Assembly: GCF_900156045.1 (NCBI RefSeq)
Contig: NZ_FTMX01000003.1
Coordinates: 124,001-188,000 of the forward strand
Origin: Peribacillus simplex
GTDB taxonomy: Bacteria; Bacillota; Bacilli; Bacillales; DSM-1321
Length of the DNA stretch: 64,000 nucleotides
Direction: 5' to 3'
Positions 31,385 to 40,916 of the stretch are shown piece by piece. Position 1 is the first letter of the stretch, and each line of letters begins with the position of its first letter. The notes beneath the pieces were generated by a model, which was not told the DNA's origin, ran no database searches, and worked only from the letters and a program-made list of their open reading frames with translations. Both the position numbers and the translations under genes were made by a program.

Positions 31385-31422
31385 AAAAAGGTTCCGGAAT
31401 GAGAACATTCCGGAACCTTTTT
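31385..31422. terminator. Strong bidirectional terminator downstream of metQ
   Basis: AAAAAGGTTCCGGAATG / CATTCCGGAACCTTTTT, a perfect 17-bp stem with loop AGAA. It lies 47 bases beyond the metQ stop and isolates the met operon from the repeat patch. Confidence 0.9.
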
Positions 31423-31435
31423 TGTTTACACACTG

Positions 31436-31460
31436 CGGCCTTAATTAAATCAGGTCGCCA
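31436..31460 (-). repeat. 25-bp terminator-like motif, right copy
   Basis: Degenerate copy of the hairpin at 30359-30383 (two changes, at positions that weaken the stem), located directly after the metQ stop. It lacks the adjacent minus-strand T run. Confidence 0.65.
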
Positions 31461-31468
31461 TTCTTGAA

Positions 31469-32305
31469 TTATTTATCCGCCGGTACAACCGCACCTTCGT
31501 ATTTCTCAAGGATGAAATCTTGAATTTCTTTAGAATGCAATACTTCTACAAGCGCTTTGATTTCTTCTTTGTTTTCATCGCCTTTGTTTACAGCGATGAC
31601 ATTCACATAAGGTGATTCGGAATCTTCAATCGCAATTGAATCTTTCAATGGATTCAAGCCAGCGTCGATTGCATAGTTAGAGTTGATCAAAACAGCATCG
31701 CCTTCGCCGCTTTCATAAATTTTAGGAAGCAGGGCCGCTTCATAATCAGCATCGAATTTAAGGTTTTTCTTATTTTCAACGATGTCTTTAGTTGTAGCCG
31801 TCGTTTTATCGATGCCTTCTTTCAAAGTGATCAGGCCATTCTTTTCCAAAAGGGATAAAGCGCGTCCATGGTCAGCGACAGAGCTGCTCAAAATGATTGT
31901 TGCCCCATCAGGTAGTTTATCGATGCTTTTATATTTTTGAGAGTATAGTGCTATTGGCTCGATATGGATTCCGCCAGCATTGACGAAATCATATCCATTT
32001 TCTTTAATTTGCGACTCTAAGTAAGGAATGTGCTGAAAATAGTTAGCATCCAATTCCTTATCATTCAACGCCTTATTCGGTAAAACGTAGTCCTGGAATG
32101 TTTCGATTTCCAATTCGATTCCTTTTTCTTTAAGAAGCGGCTTAGCTTCCTCAAGGATTTCAGCATGCGGAACATTGGATGCCCCTACAACTAATTTCTT
32201 CGATTCTTTTTCCGTATCACTGCCGCCTTTATCCTTTTCACTTCCACAAGCAGCCAAAGCGATAGATAACACTAAAATTAACGCAAATCCTAAAAACTTT
32301 TTCAT
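31469..32305 (-). CDS. metQ: MetQ, D/L-methionine-binding lipoprotein
   Basis: 278-residue substrate-binding protein of the methionine ABC importer. Lipobox ALAACGS (Cys near 20), then the NlpA/MetQ domain (VGASNVPHAEILEEAKPLLKEKGIELEI, LDANYFQHIPYLE, INSNYAIDAGLNP). ATG 32305 is chosen because the ATG three codons earlier touches the AAAGGAG ribosome site. Last gene of metN-metP-metQ, which is under SAM riboswitch control. Confidence 0.95.
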   Translation of the reverse strand: MKKFLGFALILVLSIALAACGSEKDKGGSDTEKESKKLVVGASNVPHAEILEEAKPLLKEKGIELEIETFQDYVLPNKALNDKELDANYFQHIPYLESQIKENGYDFVNAGGIHIEPIALYSQKYKSIDKLPDGATIILSSSVADHGRALSLLEKNGLITLKEGIDKTTATTKDIVENKKNLKFDADYEAALLPKIYESGEGDAVLINSNYAIDAGLNPLKDSIAIEDSESPYVNVIAVNKGDENKEEIKALVEVLHSKEIQDFILEKYEGAVVPADK

Positions 32306-32320
32306 CCTATTCATCTCCTT

Positions 32321-32989
32321 TTATCTTTTGTCCAATTTAGATGTAATCACATCTCCAATAATTTGAATTATGAAGACGATAATTAGAATAACGATCGTCG
32401 CTACAAGCGTAACGTCATTTTGATTTCTTTGATAGCCGTCCAAATAGGCTAGATTACCAAGTCCGCCTGCACCGATGACCCCGGCCATTGCGGTATATCC
32501 AACCAATGCAATCGATGTTACCGTAATCCCGGAAATAAGGGCAGGCATCGACTCTGGAAGAAGGACCTTCCAAATGATCGTACTCGTTTTTGCCCCCATG
32601 GATTTAGCGGCTTCGATTACACCTTTATCGATTTCACGCAGGCCGATTTCAACCATACGCGCATAGAATGGGGCAGCCCCGATAATAAGTGCCGGTAATG
32701 CAGCGTTCTCTCCAATCATGGAACCGACAAGCGCTTTAGTGAAAGGAATAAGCAGCACGATCAAAATAAGAAATGGAATGGAACGGAATATATTAACGAT
32801 AGCACTCATGACCCCGTTAATCACCCGATTTTCCCACATATTACCCTTCCCTGTCAGGAACAGGATCAATCCTAATATTATGCCTATAAAAAAGGTTGCT
32901 ACTACAGAGACGCTTGTCATGTAAAGCGTTTCTTTTGTTGCTTCAATAATGTCTTCCCAATCAATATTCGGCAATAATTCTTCAAGCAT
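32321..32989 (-). CDS. metP: MetP (MetI), methionine ABC permease
   Basis: 222-residue membrane subunit with five helices and the cytoplasmic coupling motif around EIDKGVIEAAKSMGAKTSTIIWKVLLPES. It overlaps the metN 3' end by 8 bases, implying coupled translation. Confidence 0.95.
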   Translation of the reverse strand: MLEELLPNIDWEDIIEATKETLYMTSVSVVATFFIGIILGLILFLTGKGNMWENRVINGVMSAIVNIFRSIPFLILIVLLIPFTKALVGSMIGENAALPALIIGAAPFYARMVEIGLREIDKGVIEAAKSMGAKTSTIIWKVLLPESMPALISGITVTSIALVGYTAMAGVIGAGGLGNLAYLDGYQRNQNDVTLVATIVILIIVFIIQIIGDVITSKLDKR

Positions 32990-34016
32990 GAGTAATCACC
33001 TCCACGCCTACCTGCTGTGCTTTAATGAATTCGATTGCGCGGAGCATTTCATCCTCTGTGCCATCAAGATGGATAAACAATGTTCCATATGAACCGCTTC
33101 TTGTTTGGGATATCTTACCTTGAACGATATTGACATCCAACTCGAAGTTACGCACAAGCTTGGTGATCAACGGGCTTTCTGCATGATCACCTACAAAGGT
33201 CAATTGAATCACTTTGCCTGCAGGATAACGTTCGAGCAAATGGTCCATCGTTTCTTTCGTTTCTTCTGGTTCCGTTACCTGTTGCACGAAACGCTTCGTC
33301 ATTTGTTCTTTAGGATTCTTGAAAACATCAAGGACGGGCCCCTGTTCAACAACTTGCCCGTTTTCCATCACGGCGACGCGATGACAGATTTTACGTATTA
33401 CATGCATTTCATGTGTTATCAAGACGATCGTCAATCCCAAGCGCTGATTGATGTCAACAAGCAATTCGAGTATTGAGTCGGTAGTCTGCGGATCCAAGGC
33501 AGAAGTCGCTTCATCACACAGCAGCACTTTAGGGTTATTTGCCAGGGCCCTGGCGATTCCCACCCTTTGCTTTTGCCCTCCGCTTAATTGTGAAGGATAG
33601 GCCTTTTCCCTTCCTTCCAGTCCGACTAACTTGATCAATTCGTTTACACGCTTGGTTCGTTCAGTTTTAGAAACTCCTGCAATTTCCAATGGGAAAGAAA
33701 TATTTTCCTGAACGGTTCTTGACCATAATAGATTGAAATGTTGGAAAATCATGCTGATTTCTTGACGGGCCTTACGGAGCTGAGCCCCTTTAATTTTTGA
33801 AATTTCCTTCTCAGCAACCACTACGGAACCCTCTGTTGGGGTTTCCAATCCATTGAGCATTCTGATCAAAGTACTTTTCCCCGCTCCACTGTAACCGATG
33901 ATACCGAAAATCTCGCCTTTATTTATTTCAACATTCACATTATTTACAGCCTTGATCGTCTCACTGTTCCCTTTTCCTGTTCGGAACAGCTTACTGACTT
34001 TCGTCAATGTAATCAT
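32982..34016 (-). CDS. metN: MetN, methionine ABC ATPase
   Basis: 344 residues. Walker A GYSGAGKSTLIR near 38; signature LSGGQKQR near 141; Walker B VLLCDEATSALD near 162. A C-terminal NIL (ACT-like) domain from about 265 binds methionine and inhibits import at high internal levels. First gene of the transporter operon, directly downstream of the S-box at 34121-34285. Confidence 0.96.
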   Translation of the reverse strand: MITLTKVSKLFRTGKGNSETIKAVNNVNVEINKGEIFGIIGYSGAGKSTLIRMLNGLETPTEGSVVVAEKEISKIKGAQLRKARQEISMIFQHFNLLWSRTVQENISFPLEIAGVSKTERTKRVNELIKLVGLEGREKAYPSQLSGGQKQRVGIARALANNPKVLLCDEATSALDPQTTDSILELLVDINQRLGLTIVLITHEMHVIRKICHRVAVMENGQVVEQGPVLDVFKNPKEQMTKRFVQQVTEPEETKETMDHLLERYPAGKVIQLTFVGDHAESPLITKLVRNFELDVNIVQGKISQTRSGSYGTLFIHLDGTEDEMLRAIEFIKAQQVGVEVITHA

Positions 34017-34120
34017 TAATCCTCACCTCTTTTATCCAATAAAACCTATGAACTTAGTTGATTTCTCTACATTATTAGTCTGTTTCTCATATCATGCACA
34101 TGTTTTCCCCATTAAAACAG

Positions 34121-34285
34121 AAAAAACCTTTCTGCATGAGCAGAAAGGCAGGTGAAGAAACAGGCCTTTCTCTCATCTTCCAAAGTAATTAAACTTTGTG
34201 TGAATTGGCACCTTTCCAAGGAAATCTCCTTGTCGGTTGCCGGGTTTCATCGGGCACATCCCTCCACCTCTCTTGATAAGAGCTA
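34121..34285 (-). promoter_or_regulatory. SAM (S-box) riboswitch controlling metNPQ
   Basis: Minus strand shows the S-box hallmarks in order: CTTATCAAGAG-AGGTGGAGGGA, GATGAAACCCGGCAACC and a distal AAGGTGCCAATTC. The closing strand is followed by a terminator with a perfect stem CCTTTCTGC/GCAGAAAGG (34127-34148) and six T (34126-34121). An upstream AGAAAGGC can pair with the terminator arm as antiterminator. SAM binding should stop transcription before metN. Confidence 0.95.
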
Positions 34286-34399
34286 ATATATAGAATATTT
34301 GTACATCATTAAGTTCTTTAGTATGGAGAAATTTTATCATAGATAAAAAAGGAGCGCAATGTATATTATTTCTAGTTCAAGAATGAACAGGAACTTTGC

Positions 34400-35710
34400 T
34401 TAAAGCGTTTTGGAGGTCAAGGAGACGATATTCGTCGCTTTTTCAATTGCCTGCTCCAAATCTTCTATTAAGTCGTCTACATTTTCAATCCCGATGGATA
34501 AACGGACTTGATCGGCACGCACACCCGCTTTCGCAAGACCCGCCTCATTCAATTGTTGATGGGTCGTACTGGCTGGGTGGATGATCAAGCTCTTCGCATC
34601 CCCTACATTCGCCACATGGGACCATAATTCCACCGAATTGATAAGTTTTGCCCCTGCTTCGCGATTACCCTGTATTCCAAAAGTCACGACTGATCCAGCT
34701 CCCTTAGGCAAATATTTATCCGCAAGGGCTTTATCGGGATGATCCTCATCACCAGGATGCGAAACCCAAGTCACGGCAGGATGGTTTTTTAAATATTCAA
34801 TGACAGACTTGGTGTTTGATAGATGCTCTTTCATCCTTACATGCAGCGTTTCAAGACCAAGCGTAAACTGGAATGCACTTTGGGCACTTAGCGCAGGACC
34901 TAAGTCACGAAGTAACTGGACCCGGGCTTTCGTTATGAATGCGGCAGGTCCTACTGCCTCGGCGTATACAAGACCGTCGTAGCTTGGGTCAGGCTCCGTG
35001 AAGCCAGGGTAGTTTGGCGAGTTCCAATCGAACTTCCCTCCATCCACGATGACACCGCCTAGCGTCGTTCCATTTCCCAGAAGCCATTTTGTAGCGGAAT
35101 GGATGACGATGTCCGCTCCAAAATCTATTGGTCTGCAAAGATACGGTGTTGCAAAGGTATTATCAATGATTAAAGGTATGCCGGCATCATGGGCGATTTC
35201 CGCTACCGCTTCAATATCAAGCACCCTCAAACTTGGATTACCGATCGTTTCGGCAAAAATGGCTTTAGTTCTTGGCGTAATCGCCCTTTTGAAATTTTCA
35301 GGGTCATCGGGAGAAACGAACTTCACTTTGATCCCATATTTAGGAAGAGTATTTTCAAAAAGGTTATACGTACCGCCATATAATGTAGAGGCTGAAACAA
35401 TCTCGTCACCTGCAGCGGCAATATTCAGGATGGAAAGTGAGATGGCAGCCATTCCACTTGATGTTGCCAATCCGCCGATACCGCCTTCCAATAAGGCCAT
35501 TCTTTCCTCAAAAACGCTGACCGTGGGATTATGAAGTCGTGTATATATATAGCCATTCTCCTTAAGTCCAAATAAATTCGCTGCATGGTCGGTGTCCTTG
35601 AACAAGTATGCATTGCTTTGGTAGATAGGAACTGCACGTGCACCTGTTTCATCAGCTTGCAGACCGCCATGAACACTCAATGTTTCGAAACGTAACTTTT
35701 TCTCTGACAT
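34400..35710 (-). CDS. metY: O-acetylhomoserine sulfhydrylase MetY
   Basis: 436-residue PLP enzyme of the Cys/Met metabolism family, forming homocysteine from O-acetylhomoserine and sulfide. PLP lysine in DIVIHSATKWLLGNG near 213; other hallmarks YTRLHNPT near 56 and SSGMAAI near 88. Its length and the absence of the MetB/MetC signatures favour MetY. Its own S-box upstream places it in the methionine regulon. The B. subtilis yusD position is occupied by metY here. Confidence 0.92.
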   Translation of the reverse strand: MSEKKLRFETLSVHGGLQADETGARAVPIYQSNAYLFKDTDHAANLFGLKENGYIYTRLHNPTVSVFEERMALLEGGIGGLATSSGMAAISLSILNIAAAGDEIVSASTLYGGTYNLFENTLPKYGIKVKFVSPDDPENFKRAITPRTKAIFAETIGNPSLRVLDIEAVAEIAHDAGIPLIIDNTFATPYLCRPIDFGADIVIHSATKWLLGNGTTLGGVIVDGGKFDWNSPNYPGFTEPDPSYDGLVYAEAVGPAAFITKARVQLLRDLGPALSAQSAFQFTLGLETLHVRMKEHLSNTKSVIEYLKNHPAVTWVSHPGDEDHPDKALADKYLPKGAGSVVTFGIQGNREAGAKLINSVELWSHVANVGDAKSLIIHPASTTHQQLNEAGLAKAGVRADQVRLSIGIENVDDLIEDLEQAIEKATNIVSLTSKTL

Positions 35711-35771
35711 ATGATTTCACCTTTTTCTATGAATTTAGTTGGAATTATATGATATCCGGCCTTTTATAAAC

Positions 35772-35916
35772 AAAAAAACCACTTCAATAAGAAGAGGTCA
35801 CAAGAACACACCTCATCTACCAGAGCCAACACTCTGCTGGAATTAGCACCGTATATAAAATTTATACCGGTTGCCGGGCTTCGTCGGGCCAGTCCCTCCG
35901 CCACTCTTGATAAGAA
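35772..35916 (-). promoter_or_regulatory. SAM (S-box) riboswitch controlling metY
   Basis: Minus strand: TTATCAAGAGTGGCGGAGGGA, then CCCGACGAAGCCCGGCAACC, then CGGTGCTAATTCC and a 3' terminator (ACCTCTTC/GAAGTGGT, one mismatch, plus T7 at 35778-35772). The organisation matches the metN leader but the sequence differs outside the core, so the two are not a recent duplication. Confidence 0.95.
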
Positions 35917-35945
35917 CTATTAAATTCTGCCATTACTTAATTCAA
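35917..35945 (-). promoter_or_regulatory. Sigma-A promoter of the metY leader
   Basis: TTGAAT (35945-35940), 17 bases, TAATAG (35922-35917). The predicted start lies just before the TTATCAAGAG that opens the riboswitch. Confidence 0.65.
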
Positions 35946-36061
35946 AATATAGCATTTTAGAATAAATCAGTCAATGAATTGTTAGAATATTCTTTGTTTA
36001 ATTCCGATCTCGCATTCAAATGTCCGCAACAAAGAAACCAATCATGGTTCTGATTGGTTTC

Positions 36062-36373
36062 TTAGCTGATTTCCTTAAGCAATCCATACAAATAAGGAAC
36101 GGATTGAAAGGCATATATTTTTTTGTGCAGCTTTCCTTTTTTGAAAAGCAATAAACAAGGCACACTTTCGATTTCATATGTTTCGGCAATTGCTTGAACA
36201 TAGTTCATATTCATTTTGCCTGCCTTCAATTCCTGGAACAGCTCCAAGGATATCGTCAGCATCTTGGAGGCAACCTGACAAGTGCCGCATAAAGGCGTAT
36301 ATAAATATAAGCAAAAGGTTTCCCCATTTTCAACAGCAAGCTTACACTCTTCTTCTTTCCATTCCTGCATCAA
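36062..36373 (-). CDS. yusE: Thioredoxin-like protein YusE
   Basis: 103 residues with a thioredoxin fold: YLYTPLCGTCQVASKM places a CGTC active site near residues 29-32, and the cis-proline is in ESVPCLLLF near 70. TTG 36373 has AAAGGGTG 9 bases upstream; the ATG one codon later is the alternative. It starts right after the yusF stop, so the two are co-translated. Confidence 0.88.
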   Translation of the reverse strand: MMQEWKEEECKLAVENGETFCLYLYTPLCGTCQVASKMLTISLELFQELKAGKMNMNYVQAIAETYEIESVPCLLLFKKGKLHKKIYAFQSVPYLYGLLKEIS

Positions 36374-36739
36374 TTAGTCGTTCACCCTTTGACTTAAAAA
36401 TTTCATTTTCACATTCATATTGGCAGATAGTAGCACAGTTGCGATATGATGTTCGGGTGAGCTTTCCACTTCTTTGTACATTTTATTAATATACAGGTGG
36501 TTCGCTTCCGGCATTTCCCTTCGGAACTGCTTCCGCAGCTTTTCTCCTGATTCATCTGCGTCAAAAAGGAGATAAACATCACGATCCATCAATTCATCCA
36601 CTAATTCATCCAGCTTAGTTAATGATATGGTCCCATTCGTACATCTTATTTCCACATCTTCATTTAAAACGGAGGCAACTTTTCTTCTATCGGAACTGCC
36701 TTCTACAATGATCACTTTATCGAATTCGCCCCACTCCAT
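36374..36739 (-). CDS. yusF: TOPRIM domain protein YusF
   Basis: 121 residues, essentially a lone TOPRIM domain: IIVEGSSDRRKV (catalytic Glu near 12) and LLFDADESGEKLRKQF (DxD near 60). Small TOPRIM proteins resemble RNase M5; activity here is unknown. ATG 36739 follows GGAGTGATG; the six-codon upstream extension overlaps it. Confidence 0.88.
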   Translation of the reverse strand: MEWGEFDKVIIVEGSSDRRKVASVLNEDVEIRCTNGTISLTKLDELVDELMDRDVYLLFDADESGEKLRKQFRREMPEANHLYINKMYKEVESSPEHHIATVLLSANMNVKMKFLSQRVND

Positions 36740-36791
36740 GTCATCACTCCATCTCACGAATTATGTGCGCAACTGCCGCTGTACAAAATGA

Positions 36792-36829
36792 AAAAGAGAG
36801 CAGGCCTATTCAGTCCCCCCTCTCCTTCT
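36792..36829 (-). terminator. Probable terminator of gcvH
   Basis: On the minus strand AAGGAGAG pairs with CTCTCTTT around a long loop, then TTTTT. Imperfect, but the only candidate in the gap after gcvH. Confidence 0.5.
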
Positions 36830-36831
36830 TT

Positions 36832-37215
36832 TTAACCGTTGATTAAACTCTCATACTCTTCAGCGCTCATCAAGTTTTCAATATCACTGCTATTAGATGG
36901 TTCAAGCACGACCATCCATGCCTTTTCATAAGGAGACTCATTTACATATTCAGGGTTGTCACTTAAATCTTCGTTTACTTCAACAACCTTGCCACTGATA
37001 GGTGCATAAAGCTCAGAAACGGTCTTAACGGATTCAACACTTCCAAATGGTTCGTTCGCTTTCAATTCATCGCCGATTTCCGGAAGCTCAACGAATACGA
37101 TGTCCCCAAGCTCGGACTGTGCGAAAGCTGTAATCCCAATGCGCACTGTTCCATCTTCCGTTTTGACCCATTCATGTTCTTTAGTGTAACGAAGTTCTTT
37201 TGGTGTTGTTGTCAT
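36832..37215 (-). CDS. gcvH: GcvH, lipoyl carrier protein H
   Basis: 127 residues, same length as B. subtilis GcvH. The lipoylated lysine is in [15 protein letters not shown] (near 63). It carries the aminomethyl group in glycine cleavage and in Bacillus also relays lipoyl groups to other complexes. It is linked functionally to lipA at 16.5 kb. ATG 37215 with GGAGGGTTAAT ribosome site. Confidence 0.96.
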   Translation of the reverse strand: MTTTPKELRYTKEHEWVKTEDGTVRIGITAFAQSELGDIVFVELPEIGDELKANEPFGSVESVKTVSELYAPISGKVVEVNEDLSDNPEYVNESPYEKAWMVVLEPSNSSDIENLMSAEEYESLING

Positions 37216-37254
37216 TATTAACCCTCCATATGTACATCTTATTTTATCTATTCC

Positions 37255-37283
37255 ATTATAAGGTAGATTGTTTGTTTAAGTAA
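37255..37283 (-). promoter_or_regulatory. Putative sigma-A promoter of gcvH
   Basis: TTACTT (37283-37278), 17 bases, perfect TATAAT (37260-37255), about 40 bases before the gcvH start. Confidence 0.5.
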
Positions 37284-37310
37284 GGAATTAACCAAATATT
37301 TTGTGAAATT

Positions 37311-37667
37311 TCAGTTCCAAACCTGTTCGAATTGCTCTTCTTTGAAACCTACCGTCACTTTAGTGCCATCTGTAACAATCGGCCTTTTCAGAAGCATGCC
37401 ATCCGTGGACAATATATCAAGCATCTCTGCTTCAGAGGCTTCTTTCAGCTTATCCTTTAAGCCCAGCTCCCGATATTTTTGACCGCTGGTATTGAAAAAC
37501 TTCTTCAATTCCAAATTGCTGATTTTATATAGTTGTTCTATTACTGTTCGCGAAGGCGGATTTTCCGCTATATGGATCGCTTCATATTGCAGTTCATGAT
37601 TATCCAGCCACTTCTTCGCGTTACGGCATGTGCCGCATTTTGGGTACCAATATAATGTTAAGCCCAT
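37311..37667 (-). CDS. yusI: ArsC/Spx-family thioredoxin-fold protein YusI
   Basis: 118 residues. YWYPKCGTCRNAKKWL places a CxxC pair at residues 10-13; LELKKFFNTSGQKYRELGLKDKL and LLKRPIVTDG are family landmarks. It is related to arsenate reductase and to Spx/MgsR regulators, but lacks evidence for either activity. Two ATGs follow GGTGG; the second gives the B. subtilis length. Confidence 0.9.
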   Translation of the reverse strand: MGLTLYWYPKCGTCRNAKKWLDNHELQYEAIHIAENPPSRTVIEQLYKISNLELKKFFNTSGQKYRELGLKDKLKEASEAEMLDILSTDGMLLKRPIVTDGTKVTVGFKEEQFEQVWN

Positions 37668-37759
37668 CATTTCACCACCTATCAATAGAATACCCGTTTT
37701 CAGCACGCAATACAACGAAATGTCTTTTGAATTTCCGATGCGATTTTATCAAAGGAAAT

Positions 37760-37789
37760 AAAGGGAATGCCTTTACGGGCATTCCCTTT
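37760..37789 (-). terminator. Terminator of the fad operon
   Basis: AAAGGGAATGCC / GGGCATTCCCTTT hairpin about 20 bases after the fadE stop; the following T tract is short and interrupted. Confidence 0.65.
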
Positions 37790-37808
37790 ACAGATTCTGA
37801 TTCATTGC

Positions 37809-39596
37809 TTAAAGAGCATATTTTTCCGCTTCGATTACCTTGATGGAAGCTTCACGTTTTTTCGCAATGACATTGATCGGATTGTGTCTTGTCAGCTTGC
37901 GGAGCGACGAAAGCATGATGCGAAGAGTATCGCCTGTTTCCACCGCAATCAACGTTTCTTTTGCATGTTGTTCTATTTCATTGAAAGCTTCCTGAACGAA
38001 GATTTCAGTGTAAAGCACTTTTTGTTTGTTCTTCTCCAGGCCTGTAGCTGCAATGGCTTTCTCCGTACGCAATACCACGGATTCAGCTGCATAGGCAAGG
38101 GATGCGATATCGGCAATGTTAGAGAGGATTTCTTGTTCTTGATCAAGAGTTTTGCCGTATTTCTGTGCCGCTAGGCCAGCTGCCAAAATACCGATTTTCT
38201 TAGCGTTCCTAACAAGCATTTTTTCTTGTGCCAGTGGCTCATCGCCAGGTTCTTCCGGCATCATCATCATTAATTCCTCTTGCAGGCCTTGAGCTTTTTG
38301 AAGAAGCGGCAATTCCCCTTTAAGTGCTTTCTTCAGGAAAGTTCCCGGGACAAGCAATCGGTTGATTTCATTTGTACCTTCAAAGATCCGGTTAATACGA
38401 GAATCGCGATATGCTTTTTCAATTTCATACTCCTGCATGAAACCATAACCGCCATGAAGCTGTACGCCTTCGTCCGTAACATAATCCAATACTTCGGAAG
38501 CGAAGAATTTATTCAATGAACACTCAATGGCATATTCAGCAACTGCAGCCGCCATTGATTTCCCATCTTTCACTTGCTCATCCGTCAATTTGCTTTGTCT
38601 TTGATCATAAAGGCCAACGGTACGATACACAGAGCTTTCTGCTGCATAAATTTTAGCGGCCATTGTTGCAAGTTTTTCTTTCGTCAAGTTAAAACTGGAA
38701 ATTTTCGTTTTGAACTGTTGACGTTGATTCGTATAAGCAGCTGTAATCTCAAGGGCACGTTTAGATCCGCCAACCGCACCGACGCCTAATTTATAGCGGC
38801 CGATATTCAGGATATTGAAAGCGATGACATGACCTTTTCCGGCTACACCCAAAAGGTTTTCGACTGGTACATGTACGTCTTCAAGTATTAAGGTACGTGT
38901 GGATGAGCTTTTGATCCCCATTTTCTTCTCTTCAGCACCAGTTGATACGCCTTCATAATCACGCTCAACAATGAAAGCGGAGAATTGTTCGCCGTCGATT
39001 TTGGCGTATACACAGAAGACATCTGCAAAACCTGCATTTGTAATCCATTGTTTTTCACCATTTAAAATATAGTGTGTTCCTTCTGCGTTCAATTTTGCCG
39101 TCGTTTTTGCTCCCAAGGCATCTGAACCTGAGCTTGGTTCCGTTAAGGCATACGCAGCAATCTTCTCACCCGTTGCCAGTAAAGGGAGATATTTTTTCTT
39201 TTGTTCTTCACTCCCGAATAATACGATTGGCAATGATCCGATACCTACATGTGCACCATGTGTAATTCCGAACCCGCCTGCAAGCGCCATTTTTTCCGTA
39301 ATCAATGCCGAACTGATTTTATCAAGACCCAATCCGCTGTATTCCTCAGGAACATCAGCACCAAGTAAACCGATTTCTCCTGCATGCTTCAGTAATTTAA
39401 CGGAACGGTCAAATTCATGGTTTTCTAAATGTTCAACCTGCGGCAGAATTTCATTCACTACGAAATCCTCGGCAGTTTTGGCGATCATTTTATGCTCATC
39501 AGAATAATCTTCCGGTGTAAACACTTGATCATACGTAATATCTTCCACTAAAAAGGCTCCGCCTTTAATGAGGTTACCTGTAGTTTGATTTGACAT
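37809..39596 (-). CDS. fadE: Acyl-CoA dehydrogenase FadE (YusJ)
   Basis: 595-residue flavoprotein catalysing the first step of fatty acid beta-oxidation. Acyl-CoA dehydrogenase signatures [18 protein letters not shown] (near 147) and [31 protein letters not shown] (near 383) are intact. The ~190-residue C-terminal extension is typical of the YusJ/VLCAD-like class. Third gene of fadN-fadA-fadE. Confidence 0.95.
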   Translation of the reverse strand: MSNQTTGNLIKGGAFLVEDITYDQVFTPEDYSDEHKMIAKTAEDFVVNEILPQVEHLENHEFDRSVKLLKHAGEIGLLGADVPEEYSGLGLDKISSALITEKMALAGGFGITHGAHVGIGSLPIVLFGSEEQKKKYLPLLATGEKIAAYALTEPSSGSDALGAKTTAKLNAEGTHYILNGEKQWITNAGFADVFCVYAKIDGEQFSAFIVERDYEGVSTGAEEKKMGIKSSSTRTLILEDVHVPVENLLGVAGKGHVIAFNILNIGRYKLGVGAVGGSKRALEITAAYTNQRQQFKTKISSFNLTKEKLATMAAKIYAAESSVYRTVGLYDQRQSKLTDEQVKDGKSMAAAVAEYAIECSLNKFFASEVLDYVTDEGVQLHGGYGFMQEYEIEKAYRDSRINRIFEGTNEINRLLVPGTFLKKALKGELPLLQKAQGLQEELMMMMPEEPGDEPLAQEKMLVRNAKKIGILAAGLAAQKYGKTLDQEQEILSNIADIASLAYAAESVVLRTEKAIAATGLEKNKQKVLYTEIFVQEAFNEIEQHAKETLIAVETGDTLRIMLSSLRKLTRHNPINVIAKKREASIKVIEAEKYAL

Positions 39597-39665
39597 GTCA
39601 TTTCCTCCTAAGTATTTAAGATAGTAAACCCGCCGGAAGCATGACAGCCTCCGGGAGGCGTGGGA

Positions 39666-40844
39666 TTACGCCAATAATTCAAATACTCCGGCAGCACCCA
39701 TTCCGCCGCCGATGCACATTGTCACGACTCCGAACTGTTGGTTTCTGCGCTTCATTTCATGAAGCAGGCTTAATGTCAATTTTGCTCCCGAACATCCCAG
39801 TGGATGGCCTAAAGCGATGGCTCCGCCATTTACATTGACAATCTCTTCATTCAATCCGAGCTCACGAATGATTTGAATGGATTGGGAAGCAAAGGCTTCA
39901 TTCAATTCAAATAAACCAATATCCGATAACTCAAGACCTGCTAGTTTCAAAGCTTTAGGAATGGCTGCAATCGGTCCGATGCCCATAATTTCAGGCGGTA
40001 CTCCCGCTACAGCAAAGGAACGGAACTTACCCATCGGTTTCATCCCTAATGAAGAGGCCTTTTCCCCATCCATGACCATCACCGCGGCTGCACCATCACT
40101 CGTTTGTGACGAATTCCCTGCTGTTACGGATCCTGTAACAGAAAATGCAGGTCTTAGTTTTTTTAGCACTTCAGCAGTCGTGCCTGGACGAACGCCCTCA
40201 TCCTGTGTAAAAGTAAATGACTTTTCCTTTAATTTAAGATCCGGTCCCACTGAACGGAGGGTCACCTCAACCGGTACAATTTCATCGGAAAACTTTCCTT
40301 CTGCAATGGCCTTAGCCGCCTTTTGATGACTTCTAACAGAAAATGCATCTTGATCGTCACGGGAAATGCCGTATTTTTTTGCAACGGCTTCAGCTGTATG
40401 ACCCATGCCCATATAATATTCCGGTGCCGTTTCCGCAAGTCTCGCGTTCGGACGTGTCACATGGCCCATCATTGGCAAAAGGCTCATGGATTCCGCTCCG
40501 CCTGCAATGACTGTATCACTTTGGCCGAGCATGATTCTTTCCGCTCCATAAGCGATACTTTGCAGCCCGCTTGAACAGTAACGATTAATCGTTATGGCCG
40601 GTACTGTATAAGGCAATCCTGCCAATGCTCCAATGTTACGCGCCATGTTCAATCCTTGCTCCGCTTCAGGCATTGCACAACCGATAATCAGGTCATCTAT
40701 GGTGCCTTCATAATTAACTGCCCGCTTTAACGTTTCCTTTACAACAAGAGCCCCTAAATCATCAGGACGTACACTAGCAAGAGAACCTTTTTTCGCTCTT
40801 CCTACCGGAGTCCTTGCTCCAGCTACTATTACCGCTTCTTTCAT
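39666..40844 (-). CDS. fadA: Acetyl-CoA C-acyltransferase FadA (YusK)
   Basis: 392-residue thiolase for the last step of beta-oxidation. Nucleophile Cys in INRYCSSGLQSIAYGA near 90; NEAFASQS near 335; GGAIALGHPLGCSGAK near 348; second catalytic Cys in TMCIGGGMGAAG near 378. All catalytic positions are present. Confidence 0.96.
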   Translation of the reverse strand: MKEAVIVAGARTPVGRAKKGSLASVRPDDLGALVVKETLKRAVNYEGTIDDLIIGCAMPEAEQGLNMARNIGALAGLPYTVPAITINRYCSSGLQSIAYGAERIMLGQSDTVIAGGAESMSLLPMMGHVTRPNARLAETAPEYYMGMGHTAEAVAKKYGISRDDQDAFSVRSHQKAAKAIAEGKFSDEIVPVEVTLRSVGPDLKLKEKSFTFTQDEGVRPGTTAEVLKKLRPAFSVTGSVTAGNSSQTSDGAAAVMVMDGEKASSLGMKPMGKFRSFAVAGVPPEIMGIGPIAAIPKALKLAGLELSDIGLFELNEAFASQSIQIIRELGLNEEIVNVNGGAIALGHPLGCSGAKLTLSLLHEMKRRNQQFGVVTMCIGGGMGAAGVFELLA

Positions 40845-40916
40845 GAGGATCCCCCTTACTCATTTTTAAGCTATCGATCTATTAATCTTCGTTTTGGCCA
40901 TAATTTCATCTATTCA

